Origin: Desulfitobacterium dichloroeliminans LMG P-21439
GTDB taxonomy: Bacteria > Bacillota > Desulfitobacteriia > Desulfitobacteriales > Desulfitobacteriaceae
Direction of reading: 5' to 3'
Assembly (NCBI RefSeq): GCF_000243135.2
Contig: NC_019903.1
Location: forward strand, 3,076,001 to 3,140,000
DNA: 64,000 nt
The notes beneath the pieces were generated by a model. The model was not told where the DNA came from. It made no database searches and saw nothing but the letters and a program-made list of their open reading frames with translations. Position numbers and translations under genes: made by a program. Shown here one piece after another: positions 34,486 through 44,008 of this stretch (positions are counted from its first letter, which is position 1; each line of letters begins with the position of its first letter).

Positions 34486-36564
34486 CTACCAACCAAAATA
34501 TTGCTTAAAGGCTGCCTTGGCAATCAAACCCGCTGTATCTCCCCCGTGATATCCGTATTCTACAACTCCTGCAAAGGCAATTTCCGGATCATCATAAGGT
34601 GCAAAACCCACATAGACCCCATTAAATAAATCCCCTGCCGCTGTATTCTTTGATCCGAGCTGTGCGGTACCCGTTTTGCCCCCGCCTGTGTATTGCGGAG
34701 TATCAGCAAAAAGCCAAGCTGCCGTTCCTTCTCCACTGGTTACCTTGCTCATAGCTTCTTTAACCGCCTTTAAGTTTTCAGGAGAGACAGAGACTGTATT
34801 TCTTACCACAGGTTGATTTTGATGAACTACTTCTCCAGTGACTGGGTCAAGGATCTTATCCACTATATAGGGTTGCATGCGTTTGCCACCATTTACTATC
34901 GTAGCAACGTAATTTGCCAGTTGCAAAGGGGTATAGGTATTATCCCCTTGCCCGATAGCGGTGTTGAAGGTCTCAAAATACTGCCAATCTATAAACCAAC
35001 GGACATTGTAGTTGTATTCAGCATGCACTTGGTCAATTTTAGCTTTTTTCTCTTTTTCTAGCTTTTTTCTGGCATCTTCATCCTTAGCTTCCGCAAGCTT
35101 TGTCTTAAACTCTTTTTCGATATCTGCAAGATTATTATCTCTGGTTTTTTCATATGCAGGGCCGAAGGTTGCTTTCTTCCATTCAGGGGATGGAGCGTTA
35201 CCCTTAGATTCACCGGGAATGTCGATCCCAGAATAGACACCGAGCCCCAACTCATTAGCAATCTGTTTCAGCATTTCACCATTTTTAGCGAACACCCTTT
35301 GCCCTACTGCTTGGAAATAGGTGTTTGAGGATTTCGCCATCGCTCGATTCAAATTCACTAAACCAAATCCGCCTGGGGACCATTCCTGAATACCGTTTAC
35401 AGTCCCTAAGGTGGCTACTACATTGGAGCTGTTAAACTGCTCGCTGGGTGTCACCACACCTGAATGCAAACCAGCTAAGGCCGTCGTCATCTTAAAAGTT
35501 GATCCGGGTGCATAAGTCCCCGCTAATGCTCGGTCAAAAGATGCCGCCTCTTCCGCTGTGAAATATTTTGTAGCAATTTCCTCTGAAATAATACCGGTCA
35601 GATCATTAGGATTCATAAAAGGCCGCGAAGTCATGGCCAGTATTTTTCCCGTCTTAACTTCAATAACTACTGCCGCTCCGGCATTAGCATCCGGACGGTC
35701 CTTGTGCACTTCATTCCTAAACACATCATCTAAAGACTTTTCCATAACAGCTTGAAGCTCAGCGTCAAGGGTTAGCTGCAGCGTCTTTCCCGGTTCCGCA
35801 GGTTGGATGACCTCTTTAGCTATGGGGCGAGCACTGTTGTCAACGATGACCTGCTGTACCCCTTCTCTGCCGCGCAGCCAATAATCATAGCTCTTCTCTA
35901 CCCCCATTTTGCCAACCAGATCCCCATGTGTGTAAGTAAAGCCTGCCTGTTGAGCATAGGGATCCTGATTAAACTTATCAATCTCCTCTTCACTCACTTC
36001 ACGCACATAACCGAGGAGATGACCAGCGAGGGTATTTTTTCGATAATCGCGCACTGGTAGGGCTTCTACGTTAACACCCGGTAGCTCATCCTTATGCTCG
36101 GCGATAATTGCTTTGAGAGGGTCAGGAACATTGCTCATAACTGTTACAGGACGGTAGCGTTCCCACTGCTGGTTTTGAATCATTACCAAGATATCTTCGG
36201 CAATGAACTCAACCCCTTGTTTCTCAATGGGCCAATAGGGTTTAATATAGCCAGCCAAACGAGTAATAACTTCTTTCCAGTCTCCACTCTTGGCACTTTG
36301 TAATTCCATCCAATCAATGGTCAAGGCAAACTGAGGCACGCTGGTGACGAGTAGCTCACCATTGCGATCAATGATATCGCCACGATTCGACGGAATCGAA
36401 ACAAGCTTCATGATATTGCCTTGGGCCTTGCTCTCGTAATAGGAGGCTTCGGCGATTTGCAGGCGCCAAAGGTTAAAGCCGAGCATCAGGAATATGAGGA
36501 ATACTACGGCACTGAGTGCCCAGAGCCGACGGACGTAGGGTTTGCGTTCTTGATCTTCTTCCAT
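34486..36564 (-). CDS. mrdA: Penicillin-binding protein 2 (transpeptidase) with charged coiled-coil insert
   Basis: Class B penicillin-binding protein of 692 residues for sidewall elongation. There is one N-terminal transmembrane segment (LSAVVFLIFLMLGFNLW) and a dimerisation domain beginning SNRGDIIDRNGELL. The active-site motifs are STFK, SSN and KTGTAQ. Between SSN and KTG lies a charged segment of about 45 residues (ADIEKEFKTKLAEAKDEDAR and following) predicted to form a coiled coil, which is not typical of the family. It starts at ATG behind AAAGGAGG. An 860-base gap with repeats separates it from mreD. Confidence 0.95.
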   Translation of the reverse strand: MEEDQERKPYVRRLWALSAVVFLIFLMLGFNLWRLQIAEASYYESKAQGNIMKLVSIPSNRGDIIDRNGELLVTSVPQFALTIDWMELQSAKSGDWKEVITRLAGYIKPYWPIEKQGVEFIAEDILVMIQNQQWERYRPVTVMSNVPDPLKAIIAEHKDELPGVNVEALPVRDYRKNTLAGHLLGYVREVSEEEIDKFNQDPYAQQAGFTYTHGDLVGKMGVEKSYDYWLRGREGVQQVIVDNSARPIAKEVIQPAEPGKTLQLTLDAELQAVMEKSLDDVFRNEVHKDRPDANAGAAVVIEVKTGKILAMTSRPFMNPNDLTGIISEEIATKYFTAEEAASFDRALAGTYAPGSTFKMTTALAGLHSGVVTPSEQFNSSNVVATLGTVNGIQEWSPGGFGLVNLNRAMAKSSNTYFQAVGQRVFAKNGEMLKQIANELGLGVYSGIDIPGESKGNAPSPEWKKATFGPAYEKTRDNNLADIEKEFKTKLAEAKDEDARKKLEKEKKAKIDQVHAEYNYNVRWFIDWQYFETFNTAIGQGDNTYTPLQLANYVATIVNGGKRMQPYIVDKILDPVTGEVVHQNQPVVRNTVSVSPENLKAVKEAMSKVTSGEGTAAWLFADTPQYTGGGKTGTAQLGSKNTAAGDLFNGVYVGFAPYDDPEIAFAGVVEYGYHGGDTAGLIAKAAFKQYFGW

Positions 36565-36679
36565 TTTCTCGCCTCCTTTGGATTGGTTGATAATTCTAGA
36601 CTTGTCTGTATTAGTAGGTTTTTAAGATTTCTTATGCGATAGACTCTATAGCGATTTCCCAAAATTCTCTGAGGCCTCT

Positions 36680-36893
36680 CCAGGATTTTGCTTGACACGC
36701 TCACTCTGTAAGCTGCGCGCACCCGTTCTAACGCTCAAGCACTCCGCTCCATCGGGTTCCCGCCCAAATCGCTCCTGCTCAATGGGCGGTTGGAAACGTC
36801 CTGTTTCCAACCCGACTCCGCTGCGTGCTTTTCGCGAAGAACGGGTAGCTGCTCGCTTAGAAGCCGTTCTCTACTGTCAATCAAAATCCTTGG
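36680..36893. repeat. Nested-hairpin repeat element, copy B1
   Basis: A 214-bp element with terminal inverted repeats (GGATTTTG and CAAAATCC plus GTCAA/TTGAC). Inside, ACCCGTTCT (36721-36729) pairs with AGAACGGGT (36838-36846), then TCGGG with CCCGA, enclosing two hairpins (CGCCCA/TGGGCG and TTGGAAAC/GTTTCCAA). It is about 85% identical by eye to the element at 48336, and stem changes are compensatory. The surrounding gap 36565-37424 holds no gene that I can support. Confidence 0.85.
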
Positions 36894-37057
36894 GTAATTT
36901 TTATAAGGTTTTCGGGAATGATTCGTATGCCATACCATAGCTCACCCTGAAAAGCTATTCTAAGTCCTACCCTGCGAAGTGAGTTGCGATTACAGTAAGC
37001 GAGGTTTTTACGCGAGCAGCAACCGAACTTGGGCCAAACTGCACCCCAGATAGCGGG

Positions 37058-37290
37058 GCGAGCAACACACGAAAGTATCCAGTGAATACTTTCGCCCAAG
37101 CCGCCCGCTCATAAGAACACTCGTCGGCGCCGGGTCGTTGCTCGCGGCCTACAGAGCCAAACAAGTGCGAAAAGCTCACCCGCTTTTCGGGATGGCGATT
37201 TAGGCCACGAAATCCGGATGAGGATTTCGCCCAAGCCGCACGCTACAAAGAACGGCTTTTCGGCGCAGGTAACCCCGCCGCTGCAAGAGG
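37058..37290. repeat. Nested-hairpin repeat modules, copy B2
   Basis: Stem GCGAGCAAC (37058-37066) pairs with GTTGCTCGC (37137-37145) and encloses a hairpin with arms CGAAAGTAT and ATACTTTCG. It abuts a second module with outer stem GGCCT/AGGCC (37146-37150, 37202-37206), inner stem CGAAAAGC/GCTTTTCG and the same unpaired ACAAGTG and GGCGATT as in copies A and C2. A hairpin CGAAATCC/GGATTTCG (37208-37229) follows, then CCCAAGCCGC. The right limit is approximate. Confidence 0.8.
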
Positions 37291-37424
37291 CAGTCTGGCT
37301 CTTAGTTCGGTCTGCGAGTGTAATTTCCGAGCGTCTGTAACGCAACTCGACTTGCACGTAACTCTAGCCCAAGGAAATGCTTACACAAGCCCCCATAGCA
37401 AGTCAAGGCACAGCAAAAGCCACC

Positions 37425-37934
37425 CTATCGATCATACTTCGGCCGATACTTAAGCCACCCTCTCGTAAACGACCGATGAATCCAGGGATACGTAATAGGC
37501 ACGAGAACCGCGTTATAAACTGAGACACCGAGGACCAAGCGCAGAGCATCATCGAAGGCCCATCGGGCCCCTACGAGGATATTCAAAAAGGCGATGACAC
37601 CTTCTCCCACAAACGTAACCAGAAAAACCAAGAGGGCAATCAAGAAAAAGTTTTCCCGATACCATCGCTCGGAGAGCCAACCGGTAAGCAAGGCAACCAT
37701 CGTTAAGGTTAAGGCATACATTCCGAAATGCCTGCCCAGATAAAAGTCTGCTAATATACCTGCTCCTAATCCCCATAAGGCACCCGGCAGTGTCCGATGA
37801 TGCAGAGCCATATAAATGGTAAAGAGCAACAATAAATCTGGCTTAATTCCACCCCATGACAAAAAATTAAAGACGGTTCCGGGCAGAATCAGGCTAAAAA
37901 GGAGCATAACGATAATGAGGATATTCCGCCGCAT
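37425..37934 (-). CDS. mreD: Rod-shape-determining protein MreD
   Basis: Small membrane protein of 169 residues with about five hydrophobic segments. The early stretch GGIKPDLLLLFTIYMAL is typical of MreD. It is the last gene of mreB-mreC-mreD, two bases after mreC. Downstream, the repeat-filled gap separates it from mrdA, which usually follows closely. Confidence 0.92.
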   Translation of the reverse strand: MRRNILIIVMLLFSLILPGTVFNFLSWGGIKPDLLLLFTIYMALHHRTLPGALWGLGAGILADFYLGRHFGMYALTLTMVALLTGWLSERWYRENFFLIALLVFLVTFVGEGVIAFLNILVGARWAFDDALRLVLGVSVYNAVLVPITYPWIHRSFTRGWLKYRPKYDR

Positions 37935-37936
37935 CG

Positions 37937-38803
37937 TTATTGCCCCCCTGTCTTTCTTACAATATAAACTTCCTCTAATGCTTCAAAATCTACAAAAGGA
38001 GAAATATAGGCCGTTTTCAACAAGCCGGAGCCATCCAATTGAATCTGCTCTACTTTACCGACGGGAATATCTTTGGGATATACTCCTCCCATACCGGAAG
38101 TTAATACTAAATCGCCAATATTGACATTATCATCACGACGTAATAGCATCTGAAGATTACCTTCAGCTTCCAGTCGAGTGGTTCTTTTATAGGTTCCTTC
38201 AACAATACCAAAGGTTGGTGATCCGGTACTTCCCCGCACCGAAGCACTGACTTGTCCTTCACTATCTGTGATTAAAAGAACTTCTGAAGTGGTCGGCGTC
38301 ACGGAGACAATCTTGCCGACCAGTCCTAAAGCAACGATGACCGGATCATTCACAGCTATCCCATCTTTAGACCCACGGTTAATGTTGAAGGTCTGATACC
38401 ATGCCGTAGGATTCCGATTAATAATACTGGCACCAATCTTCGAATATTTATCTATGTTAGGACTGTTAAACATCTCTTGATCCAGTTCATTATAGCGCAA
38501 TCCGGCCAAAACTTGCTCTTTAAGCTTCAGATTATCACCCGTCAGTTGCTCTACTTTCGCCTTTAACTCATCATTCTCCCTTTGTACATCACTAAAATTC
38601 CAAAAAACGCGAGTGTTCTCTTTGAAGCTGTTTCCCGCGCTCAGAATAACATTCTGTACTGGGCTGAGGGCACGCTGCAATACCCCACCGATTGGGTTAG
38701 GAAATTGGCTTCCCAGTCCAGTTAAGCGAATACTCACAAGCACGCCTAACACGAGGAAGAAAACGAGAACCATGATCCCCGTTGCATTCACTCTTTTTCG
38801 CAC
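37937..38803 (-). CDS. mreC: Rod-shape-determining protein MreC
   Basis: A 288-residue protein with an N-terminal transmembrane segment (GIMVLVFFLVLGVLVSI), a coiled coil (NDELKAKVEQLTGDNLKLKEQ in parts) and a C-terminal beta domain with the family stretch NPTAWYQTFNINRGSKDGI (in parts). It links the MreB cytoskeleton to the wall-synthesis enzymes outside the membrane. It starts 25 bases after mreB. Confidence 0.96.
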   Translation of the reverse strand: MRKRVNATGIMVLVFFLVLGVLVSIRLTGLGSQFPNPIGGVLQRALSPVQNVILSAGNSFKENTRVFWNFSDVQRENDELKAKVEQLTGDNLKLKEQVLAGLRYNELDQEMFNSPNIDKYSKIGASIINRNPTAWYQTFNINRGSKDGIAVNDPVIVALGLVGKIVSVTPTTSEVLLITDSEGQVSASVRGSTGSPTFGIVEGTYKRTTRLEAEGNLQMLLRRDDNVNIGDLVLTSGMGGVYPKDIPVGKVEQIQLDGSGLLKTAYISPFVDFEALEEVYIVRKTGGQ

Positions 38804-38828
38804 CAGGCCTTCCTCCCCGCCTTAAACT

Positions 38829-39845
38829 CTAGCTTTTTTGCAATGCAGCAATTCTCCGGAATATATCCTCGTTCTCTAAAACCTTTCCCGTCCCTAGAGC
38901 CACACAAGAAAGTGGGTCTTCGGCCAGATGTACCGGCATCCCCGTCTCATCCGCAATGAGCTTGTCCAGATTACGCAGTAGGGATCCTCCCCCTGCCATC
39001 ACAATGCCACGGTCCATAATATCTGCTGCCAACTCCGGAGGAGTCTTTTCGAGGCAGGACTTTACCCCTTCAACGATAGCTAACACAGGTTCTTGAAGAG
39101 CCTCTTGAATCTCTTCAGCCGTAATCTCTACAGTTTTTGGTAAGCCTGTCAGCAGATCCCGTCCTCGGACTTGATAGCGTTTATCTTTTTCAGCTTGATA
39201 AGCACAACCGATTTCCATTTTAATATCTTCAGCCGTGCGATAACCCACCATTAAGTTATAGCGACGTTTGATATGTGCCACAATGGCATCATCCATCTCA
39301 TCACCTGCAACGCGAATGGAGCGACTTGTAACAATTCCGCCCAAGGAAATAACCGCAACTTCCGTGGTTCCACCACCGATATCCACAATCATATTTCCCG
39401 TAGGTTCACTCACCGGAAGCCCTGCGCCGATAGCAGCAGCCATAGGCTCTTCCATGATGATGGGATCCTTAGCTCCCGCTGCTAAGGCCGCTTCCTTAAC
39501 TGCACGTTCTTCAACAGGGGTCACTCCGGAAGGTACACAGATGACAACCCGTGGGCGAGCAAAAGGAGATTCCGTACCTAAAGCCCTGGAAATGAAATAT
39601 TTGAGCATTTTCTGAGTTACATTAAAATCTGAAATAACTCCATCCTTTAATGGGCGAATCGCCACAATATTGCCCGGGGTTCGACCGATCATTTCCTTGG
39701 CTTTATCCCCTACAGCCAGAGGAGTTTTCTTTTCTGTATCAATCGCGACCACAGAAGGTTCATTGCAAACGATTCCTTTGCCCTTCATATGGACCAACGT
39801 ATTCGCAGTACCTAAATCAATTCCTAAATCCTTACCAAAAAACAT
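38829..39845 (-). CDS. mreB: Rod-shape-determining actin homologue MreB
   Basis: Bacterial actin of 338 residues. The phosphate-binding loops [12 protein letters not shown] and [15 protein letters not shown] and the adenosine motif [13 protein letters not shown] are intact. It forms membrane filaments that direct sidewall synthesis. It is preceded by radC and maf as in Bacillus. A 123-base gap to radC could carry a promoter, which I do not resolve. Confidence 0.98.
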   Translation of the reverse strand: MFFGKDLGIDLGTANTLVHMKGKGIVCNEPSVVAIDTEKKTPLAVGDKAKEMIGRTPGNIVAIRPLKDGVISDFNVTQKMLKYFISRALGTESPFARPRVVICVPSGVTPVEERAVKEAALAAGAKDPIIMEEPMAAAIGAGLPVSEPTGNMIVDIGGGTTEVAVISLGGIVTSRSIRVAGDEMDDAIVAHIKRRYNLMVGYRTAEDIKMEIGCAYQAEKDKRYQVRGRDLLTGLPKTVEITAEEIQEALQEPVLAIVEGVKSCLEKTPPELAADIMDRGIVMAGGGSLLRNLDKLIADETGMPVHLAEDPLSCVALGTGKVLENEDIFRRIAALQKS

Positions 39846-39968
39846 TGGTTATTCCCCTTCCGTTTTTACGATATATATATCCTAAGAAATAATACGAAAT
39901 CCATAAGTCCTTTGAGGGGCCAACCCTTAGCCAAAATCTGCTACTTTCCCGAGGGCTATGTGCTTCCC

Positions 39969-40652
39969 CTATAATATCCCTCGTTCTTTCAAGCTTATGT
40001 ACCGATTATCTCCAATAATTACGTGATCAAGGACTTCTATGCCCAGAATTTGTCCGCCATCGGATAACCGCTGGGTCACATCAAGGTCCTCACGACTGGG
40101 TGATGGATCACCGCTGGGATGATTATGCAAAAGAATAATCGCATTGGAGTTGCGCCGAATAGCTTCTTTGAAGCACTCCCGAGGATGTACCAGGGAAGAA
40201 TTCAGAGACCCCACCGAGATAGAGCTAATTCCCAAGACATGATTCTTGGTGGATAGGCTTACCACTCGGAAATGCTCACGATCCAGATAGCGCATTTCTT
40301 CCATGACCAAATGTGCAATATCTTGAGGAGAATTGATAACGGGCCTAACCAAGGGGTCGGAGGAAACCGAACGCCGTCCCAGCTCCAAGGCCGCCTTAAG
40401 CTCGGCCGCTTTAGCATTTCCCATACCATGCAGCTGGGTCAATTCATGAACTGTCAAGCGAGCCAACCCGGATAATCCTCCGGCTTGAGTCAATAGCCGC
40501 TCAGCAAAATCTAGAACATTCTCTCCCTTAAGGCCGGTCCTCAGCAAAATTGCTAAAATCTCTCGATTAGAGAGAGCCTCCGGACCACATTGAAACAAGC
40601 GTTCACGAGGTAGCAATTCCTCGGGAAGATCCTTCAACCGGCGATAATCCAT
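39969..40652 (-). CDS. radC: RadC/JAMM-domain protein
   Basis: A 227-residue RadC family protein. A helix-hairpin-helix-like part is at the N-terminus (LHGMGNAKAAELKAALELG in parts) and the JAMM metal motif is HNHPSGDPSPSRED near the C-terminus. Despite the name, no DNA repair function is established. Its start overlaps maf by 50 bases. Confidence 0.95.
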   Translation of the reverse strand: MDYRRLKDLPEELLPRERLFQCGPEALSNREILAILLRTGLKGENVLDFAERLLTQAGGLSGLARLTVHELTQLHGMGNAKAAELKAALELGRRSVSSDPLVRPVINSPQDIAHLVMEEMRYLDREHFRVVSLSTKNHVLGISSISVGSLNSSLVHPRECFKEAIRRNSNAIILLHNHPSGDPSPSREDLDVTQRLSDGGQILGIEVLDHVIIGDNRYISLKERGIL

Positions 40653-41259
40653 CCTTCACCTCATGCAGGGCGATATCTCCATGCTTAATCCCCCACACGC
40701 TCAGTCTTGCTTTGACATATTCCATGGGTAAACCAATCACATTGCTTAAGGATCCCCTAAAATAATCCACTAAATGACCGCCAAGACCTTGGATACCATA
40801 AGCACCCGCTTTGTCCATAGGCTCGCCAGAGTCAATATATTCCAAGATTTCCTGATGAGTCAGTGAACGAAAAAAAACTGCTGTCTGCACTACACCATGT
40901 TCTTGGCGGCCTGCTCCATTGATGAGCGCCACCCCGGTGTACACTTTATGTCCTCGCCCACTTAAAGCGGTAAGCATTTCCTCTGCTTCTTTTTCATCCT
41001 TAGGCTTGCCCAGAATGCGGTCCTCTAAAACAACAATCGTATCGGCTCCGATAACCACATCCTCGCGACTCCCACCCAAATCCAACCAATTCTTCAATCC
41101 AGCCTGAGCTTTACGCAAAGCCAGTTCCTTTACAGCTGAATCAGGGGAAACCCCTTGGGAGAGTTCTTCAGAAACATCTGCTTCCACTCGAGTAAAGGGA
41201 AATCCCCCTTCATTCAGAAGCATCCCTCGACGCGGAGAAGCTGAAGCCAGTACGAGCAT
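40603..41259 (-). CDS. maf: Maf-type nucleotide pyrophosphatase
   Basis: House-cleaning pyrophosphatase of 218 residues acting on dTTP, UTP or modified nucleotides. The opening LASASPRRGMLL and the motif VVIGADTIVVLEDRILGKP (in parts) are the family signature. In Bacillus maf also lies before radC-mreBCD and affects septation. The extended C-terminus reaching into radC is longer than needed for the fold. Confidence 0.95.
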   Translation of the reverse strand: MLVLASASPRRGMLLNEGGFPFTRVEADVSEELSQGVSPDSAVKELALRKAQAGLKNWLDLGGSREDVVIGADTIVVLEDRILGKPKDEKEAEEMLTALSGRGHKVYTGVALINGAGRQEHGVVQTAVFFRSLTHQEILEYIDSGEPMDKAGAYGIQGLGGHLVDYFRGSLSNVIGLPMEYVKARLSVWGIKHGDIALHEVKDGLSPVEGSSRGIATS

Positions 41260-41260
41260 T

Positions 41261-41524
41261 CTACCACTTCCTAGCTAGATAATAACCACCGAGAGCACCT
41301 AATATCGTTGCGATAGTGATGCTTAAACGGAAGCCAAAGGAGAAAGACATAAAAAAGAAATCCAGATAGGTATGAGAAGGAAAATCGATAACCGCCGGGC
41401 GCAAAAAGGGTGCTAAAAAGGTAAACTTCTCCAGCCCATAACCCAATAAAGTGCCAATGGCGGCTCCTGACAGAATAAGGAGAATCGTGCGACCCGTCCC
41501 CGAATTATTTCGACCTGCCGGCAT
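41261..41524 (-). CDS. DUF4321 small membrane protein
   Basis: An 87-residue protein with two or three hydrophobic segments (TILLILSGAAIGTLLGYGL and the C-terminal part ending GGYYLARKW). The ATG at 41524 follows AAAGGGGG; an in-frame GTG upstream is less likely. DUF4321 proteins often lie directly before maf in Clostridia, as here, one base apart. Function unknown. The gap 41525-41706 contains an inverted repeat AGCCAGG/CCTGGCT but no gene. Confidence 0.85.
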   Translation of the reverse strand: MPAGRNNSGTGRTILLILSGAAIGTLLGYGLEKFTFLAPFLRPAVIDFPSHTYLDFFFMSFSFGFRLSITIATILGALGGYYLARKW

Positions 41525-41706
41525 ATTCTTCCCCCTTTCAACCATAGAAATGTAGCCAGGGCATGTTGCTCCTGGCTAATTTTTCGACACTTTTTAGTTT
41601 AGCATCTCCATAACCAATTCGCAAGGGGGGCTTCACCTTAAAAAGATAAACTTACTATTAACACTCTATTGATCCAAAAATCATCATCTATTGTCCATTA
41701 AATACC

Positions 41707-43122
41707 CTAGGAACGTCTCCCCTTAAGTAACTCTGAGCCACTAATCCCTGGCTTTGTCATTTCAAAAGGATTCAAGATTAAATCTAATTCTTCAACCGTT
41801 AATACCCCTTTTTCGAGAACAATCTCCCGCACAGGACGACCTGTAATAATCGCCTCTTTGGCAATTCGTGATGCTACTTCATAGCCCACATGAGGATTGA
41901 TTGCTGTCACAACACCCACACTATTTTCTACCAGGTTACGACAGCGTTCCACATTGGCAACTATACCGACCACACAACGCTCTTTAAAGACTTTAATAAC
42001 ATTTCGGAGAATATCTAAGGATTGAAGAAGATTAAAGACTACCACCGGCTCCATCACATTGAGTTCCAGCTGTCCCGCTCCACAGGCCAAGGCAACTGTA
42101 AAATCGTTGCCTTGGACCTGGAAGGCAACTTGATTGACCACCTCAGCCATCACCGGATTAACTTTCCCCGGCATAATGGACGAGCCCGGCTGCATGGCCG
42201 GTAGAGTAATTTCTCCGAAACCCGTTCTTGGACCAGAAGCCATCAGCCTTAGATCATTGGCAATCTTGGAAAGGTTAACCGCTAAAGTCTTCAGAGCCCC
42301 AGATACCTCCAAAAAGGCATCCGTGTTCTGAGTGGCATCGACTAAATTCTCCGCTCTTCTGAGCGGCAAACCGGTGATCTCTCTCAAAAGATCAGAAACC
42401 TTCTCAATATACACCGGGTCAGCATTTAAACCGGTTCCTACTGCAGTTGCTCCCATATTGACAATCAGCAAGGATTGAGAAGCCCCATCGATACGCCGAA
42501 TATCTCGCTCCAGCATTTGTGCATAGGCCGCAAACTCCTGGCCTAAGCGTATGGGAACCGCGTCCTGAAGGTGAGTTCTTCCCATCTTAATGACTCCATC
42601 AAATTCTTGAGCCTTACTCACGAAGGCTGCCTGCAATTCCTTGAGGGCCAGGAGCAAATCGTCTGCTACATTTAGGCAAGCGATACGAATAGCCGTAGGA
42701 AAAACATCGTTAGTGCTTTGGGCCATATTTACATGGACATTCGGATGCACGCGATTATAATCTCCTTTTTTTCCGCCAAGAATTTCAATGGCCCGATTGG
42801 CGATGACCTCATTAGCATTCATATTATAGGAAGTACCTGCGCCCCCTTGGATAACATCCACTACGAAATAATCATCGAACCGGCCTTCAACAACTTCCAT
42901 GGAAGCACGGACAACTGCCTCGCCCACGTCACGGGACATTGAGCCAATCTCCATATTCGCCCTTGCTGCTGCGGCTTTTACTAGGCCTAAGGCACGTATA
43001 AGTTCATGATGTGGTCGATATCCCGTAATCGGGAAGTTCTCTCTTGCCCTGAGGGTTTGAATGCCATAATAGACGTGATCCGGGACATCCATCATGCCGA
43101 GTAGATCTTTTTCCTTACGCAT
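41707..43122 (-). CDS. aspA: Aspartate ammonia-lyase
   Basis: Converts aspartate to fumarate and ammonia, 471 residues. The superfamily signature GSSIMPGKVNPV near residue 317 carries the catalytic Ser loop, and TSYNMNANEV and THLQDAVP are substrate-site segments. The sequence resembles aspartase more than fumarase (opening KEKDLLGMMDVPDHVYYG). In an anaerobe it can supply fumarate as an electron acceptor. Confidence 0.93.
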   Translation of the reverse strand: MRKEKDLLGMMDVPDHVYYGIQTLRARENFPITGYRPHHELIRALGLVKAAAARANMEIGSMSRDVGEAVVRASMEVVEGRFDDYFVVDVIQGGAGTSYNMNANEVIANRAIEILGGKKGDYNRVHPNVHVNMAQSTNDVFPTAIRIACLNVADDLLLALKELQAAFVSKAQEFDGVIKMGRTHLQDAVPIRLGQEFAAYAQMLERDIRRIDGASQSLLIVNMGATAVGTGLNADPVYIEKVSDLLREITGLPLRRAENLVDATQNTDAFLEVSGALKTLAVNLSKIANDLRLMASGPRTGFGEITLPAMQPGSSIMPGKVNPVMAEVVNQVAFQVQGNDFTVALACGAGQLELNVMEPVVVFNLLQSLDILRNVIKVFKERCVVGIVANVERCRNLVENSVGVVTAINPHVGYEVASRIAKEAIITGRPVREIVLEKGVLTVEELDLILNPFEMTKPGISGSELLKGRRS

Positions 43123-43162
43123 AATAACTCCTCATCATTCCATTTACTTTCATTTTTTATGC

Positions 43163-43192
43163 AAAAAAGCAAGACAATAGTTTGTCTTACTT
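43163..43192 (-). terminator. Intrinsic terminator after rex
   Basis: On the minus strand AGTAAGACAA and TTGTCTTGCT form a stem with a three-base loop followed by six T. It lies between the rex stop and the aspA start. Confidence 0.85.
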
Positions 43193-43243
43193 TTCTTCAA
43201 ATCTATATTTTTTATACTGTCAGAAAGTATAACCCATCTTATA

Positions 43244-43876
43244 TTATAAACGATGGGCGCCCACATTAAAGGTTAACACCTCAAGATTAACCGCCAAGTC
43301 TACATTTCTAAGCTCGACTTCCGGTGGAACGTTTAATACCACAGGCGCAAAGTTGAGAATCGCCTGCACACCGGCACGGACAAGTTTATCCGCAATCGCT
43401 TGAGCAGCGCTAGAGGGTACAGCGATGATGCCAATCTGCGTCTTGTTATTTTTTGCAACTTCTTCGATATGATCGATACACATGACTTCGACGCCATGAT
43501 ATACGGTACCAATCTTCATCGGATCATTATCATAGATACTGGTGATAATAAATCCGCGCTCACGAAAACCTTTGTAAGTAGTCAGAGCTAGACCAAGGTT
43601 ACCCATACCAACAAGGCAAACGCTCCAATCCTCACTCAAACCAAGGATTTTCAAAATGTGGCGATGCAAATCTTTTACATTATAACCCACACCACGAGTT
43701 CCAAATTCACCAAAGTACGCTAAATCCTTACGCACTTGAGCTGGACTTACCCCAACACCTTCAGCAATCTCACCCGATGATATTGTGATAATCCCCTTAC
43801 GATCTACATCTGTCAAATGTCTTGAATAAACAGATAGACGAATAATTGTAGCTTCTGGGATTTTAAGTGTTTTCAT
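43244..43876 (-). CDS. rex: Redox-sensing transcriptional repressor Rex
   Basis: NADH/NAD-responsive repressor of 210 residues. A winged-helix N-terminus ([21 protein letters not shown] in parts) precedes a Rossmann domain with [11 protein letters not shown]. Rex controls fermentation and anaerobic respiration genes in Firmicutes. I looked for a TTGTGA-type operator around rex and aspA and saw no convincing one. Confidence 0.96.
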   Translation of the reverse strand: MKTLKIPEATIIRLSVYSRHLTDVDRKGIITISSGEIAEGVGVSPAQVRKDLAYFGEFGTRGVGYNVKDLHRHILKILGLSEDWSVCLVGMGNLGLALTTYKGFRERGFIITSIYDNDPMKIGTVYHGVEVMCIDHIEEVAKNNKTQIGIIAVPSSAAQAIADKLVRAGVQAILNFAPVVLNVPPEVELRNVDLAVNLEVLTFNVGAHRL

Positions 43877-44008
43877 TAAAGTGATCCCCCGTTTCTTATT
43901 TCCTTAAAGCAAGTACATTATATCACTAAGTCTGTAGGTAAACAAATTTTTAGCTTGACTTAAAGATTAAAAAATTAAATATTAATTATAAGATAATAAA
44001 ATAAGATT

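Noticed and set aside
37161-37172. ACAAGTGCGAAA as a group II intron 5' end (GTGCG)
   Set aside because: No domain V/VI, no maturase ORF and no 3' end are present. The string belongs to a small hairpin module.
36692-37357. Several open frames of 67-82 codons on both strands in the mreD-mrdA gap
   Set aside because: They run through inverted-repeat elements, lack ribosome binding sites, and change frame between repeat copies. They are by-products of the repeats.
43877-44008. Rex operator in the rex upstream region
   Set aside because: No TTGTGA-N-TCACAA-type palindrome of acceptable quality is present in the AT-rich gap.
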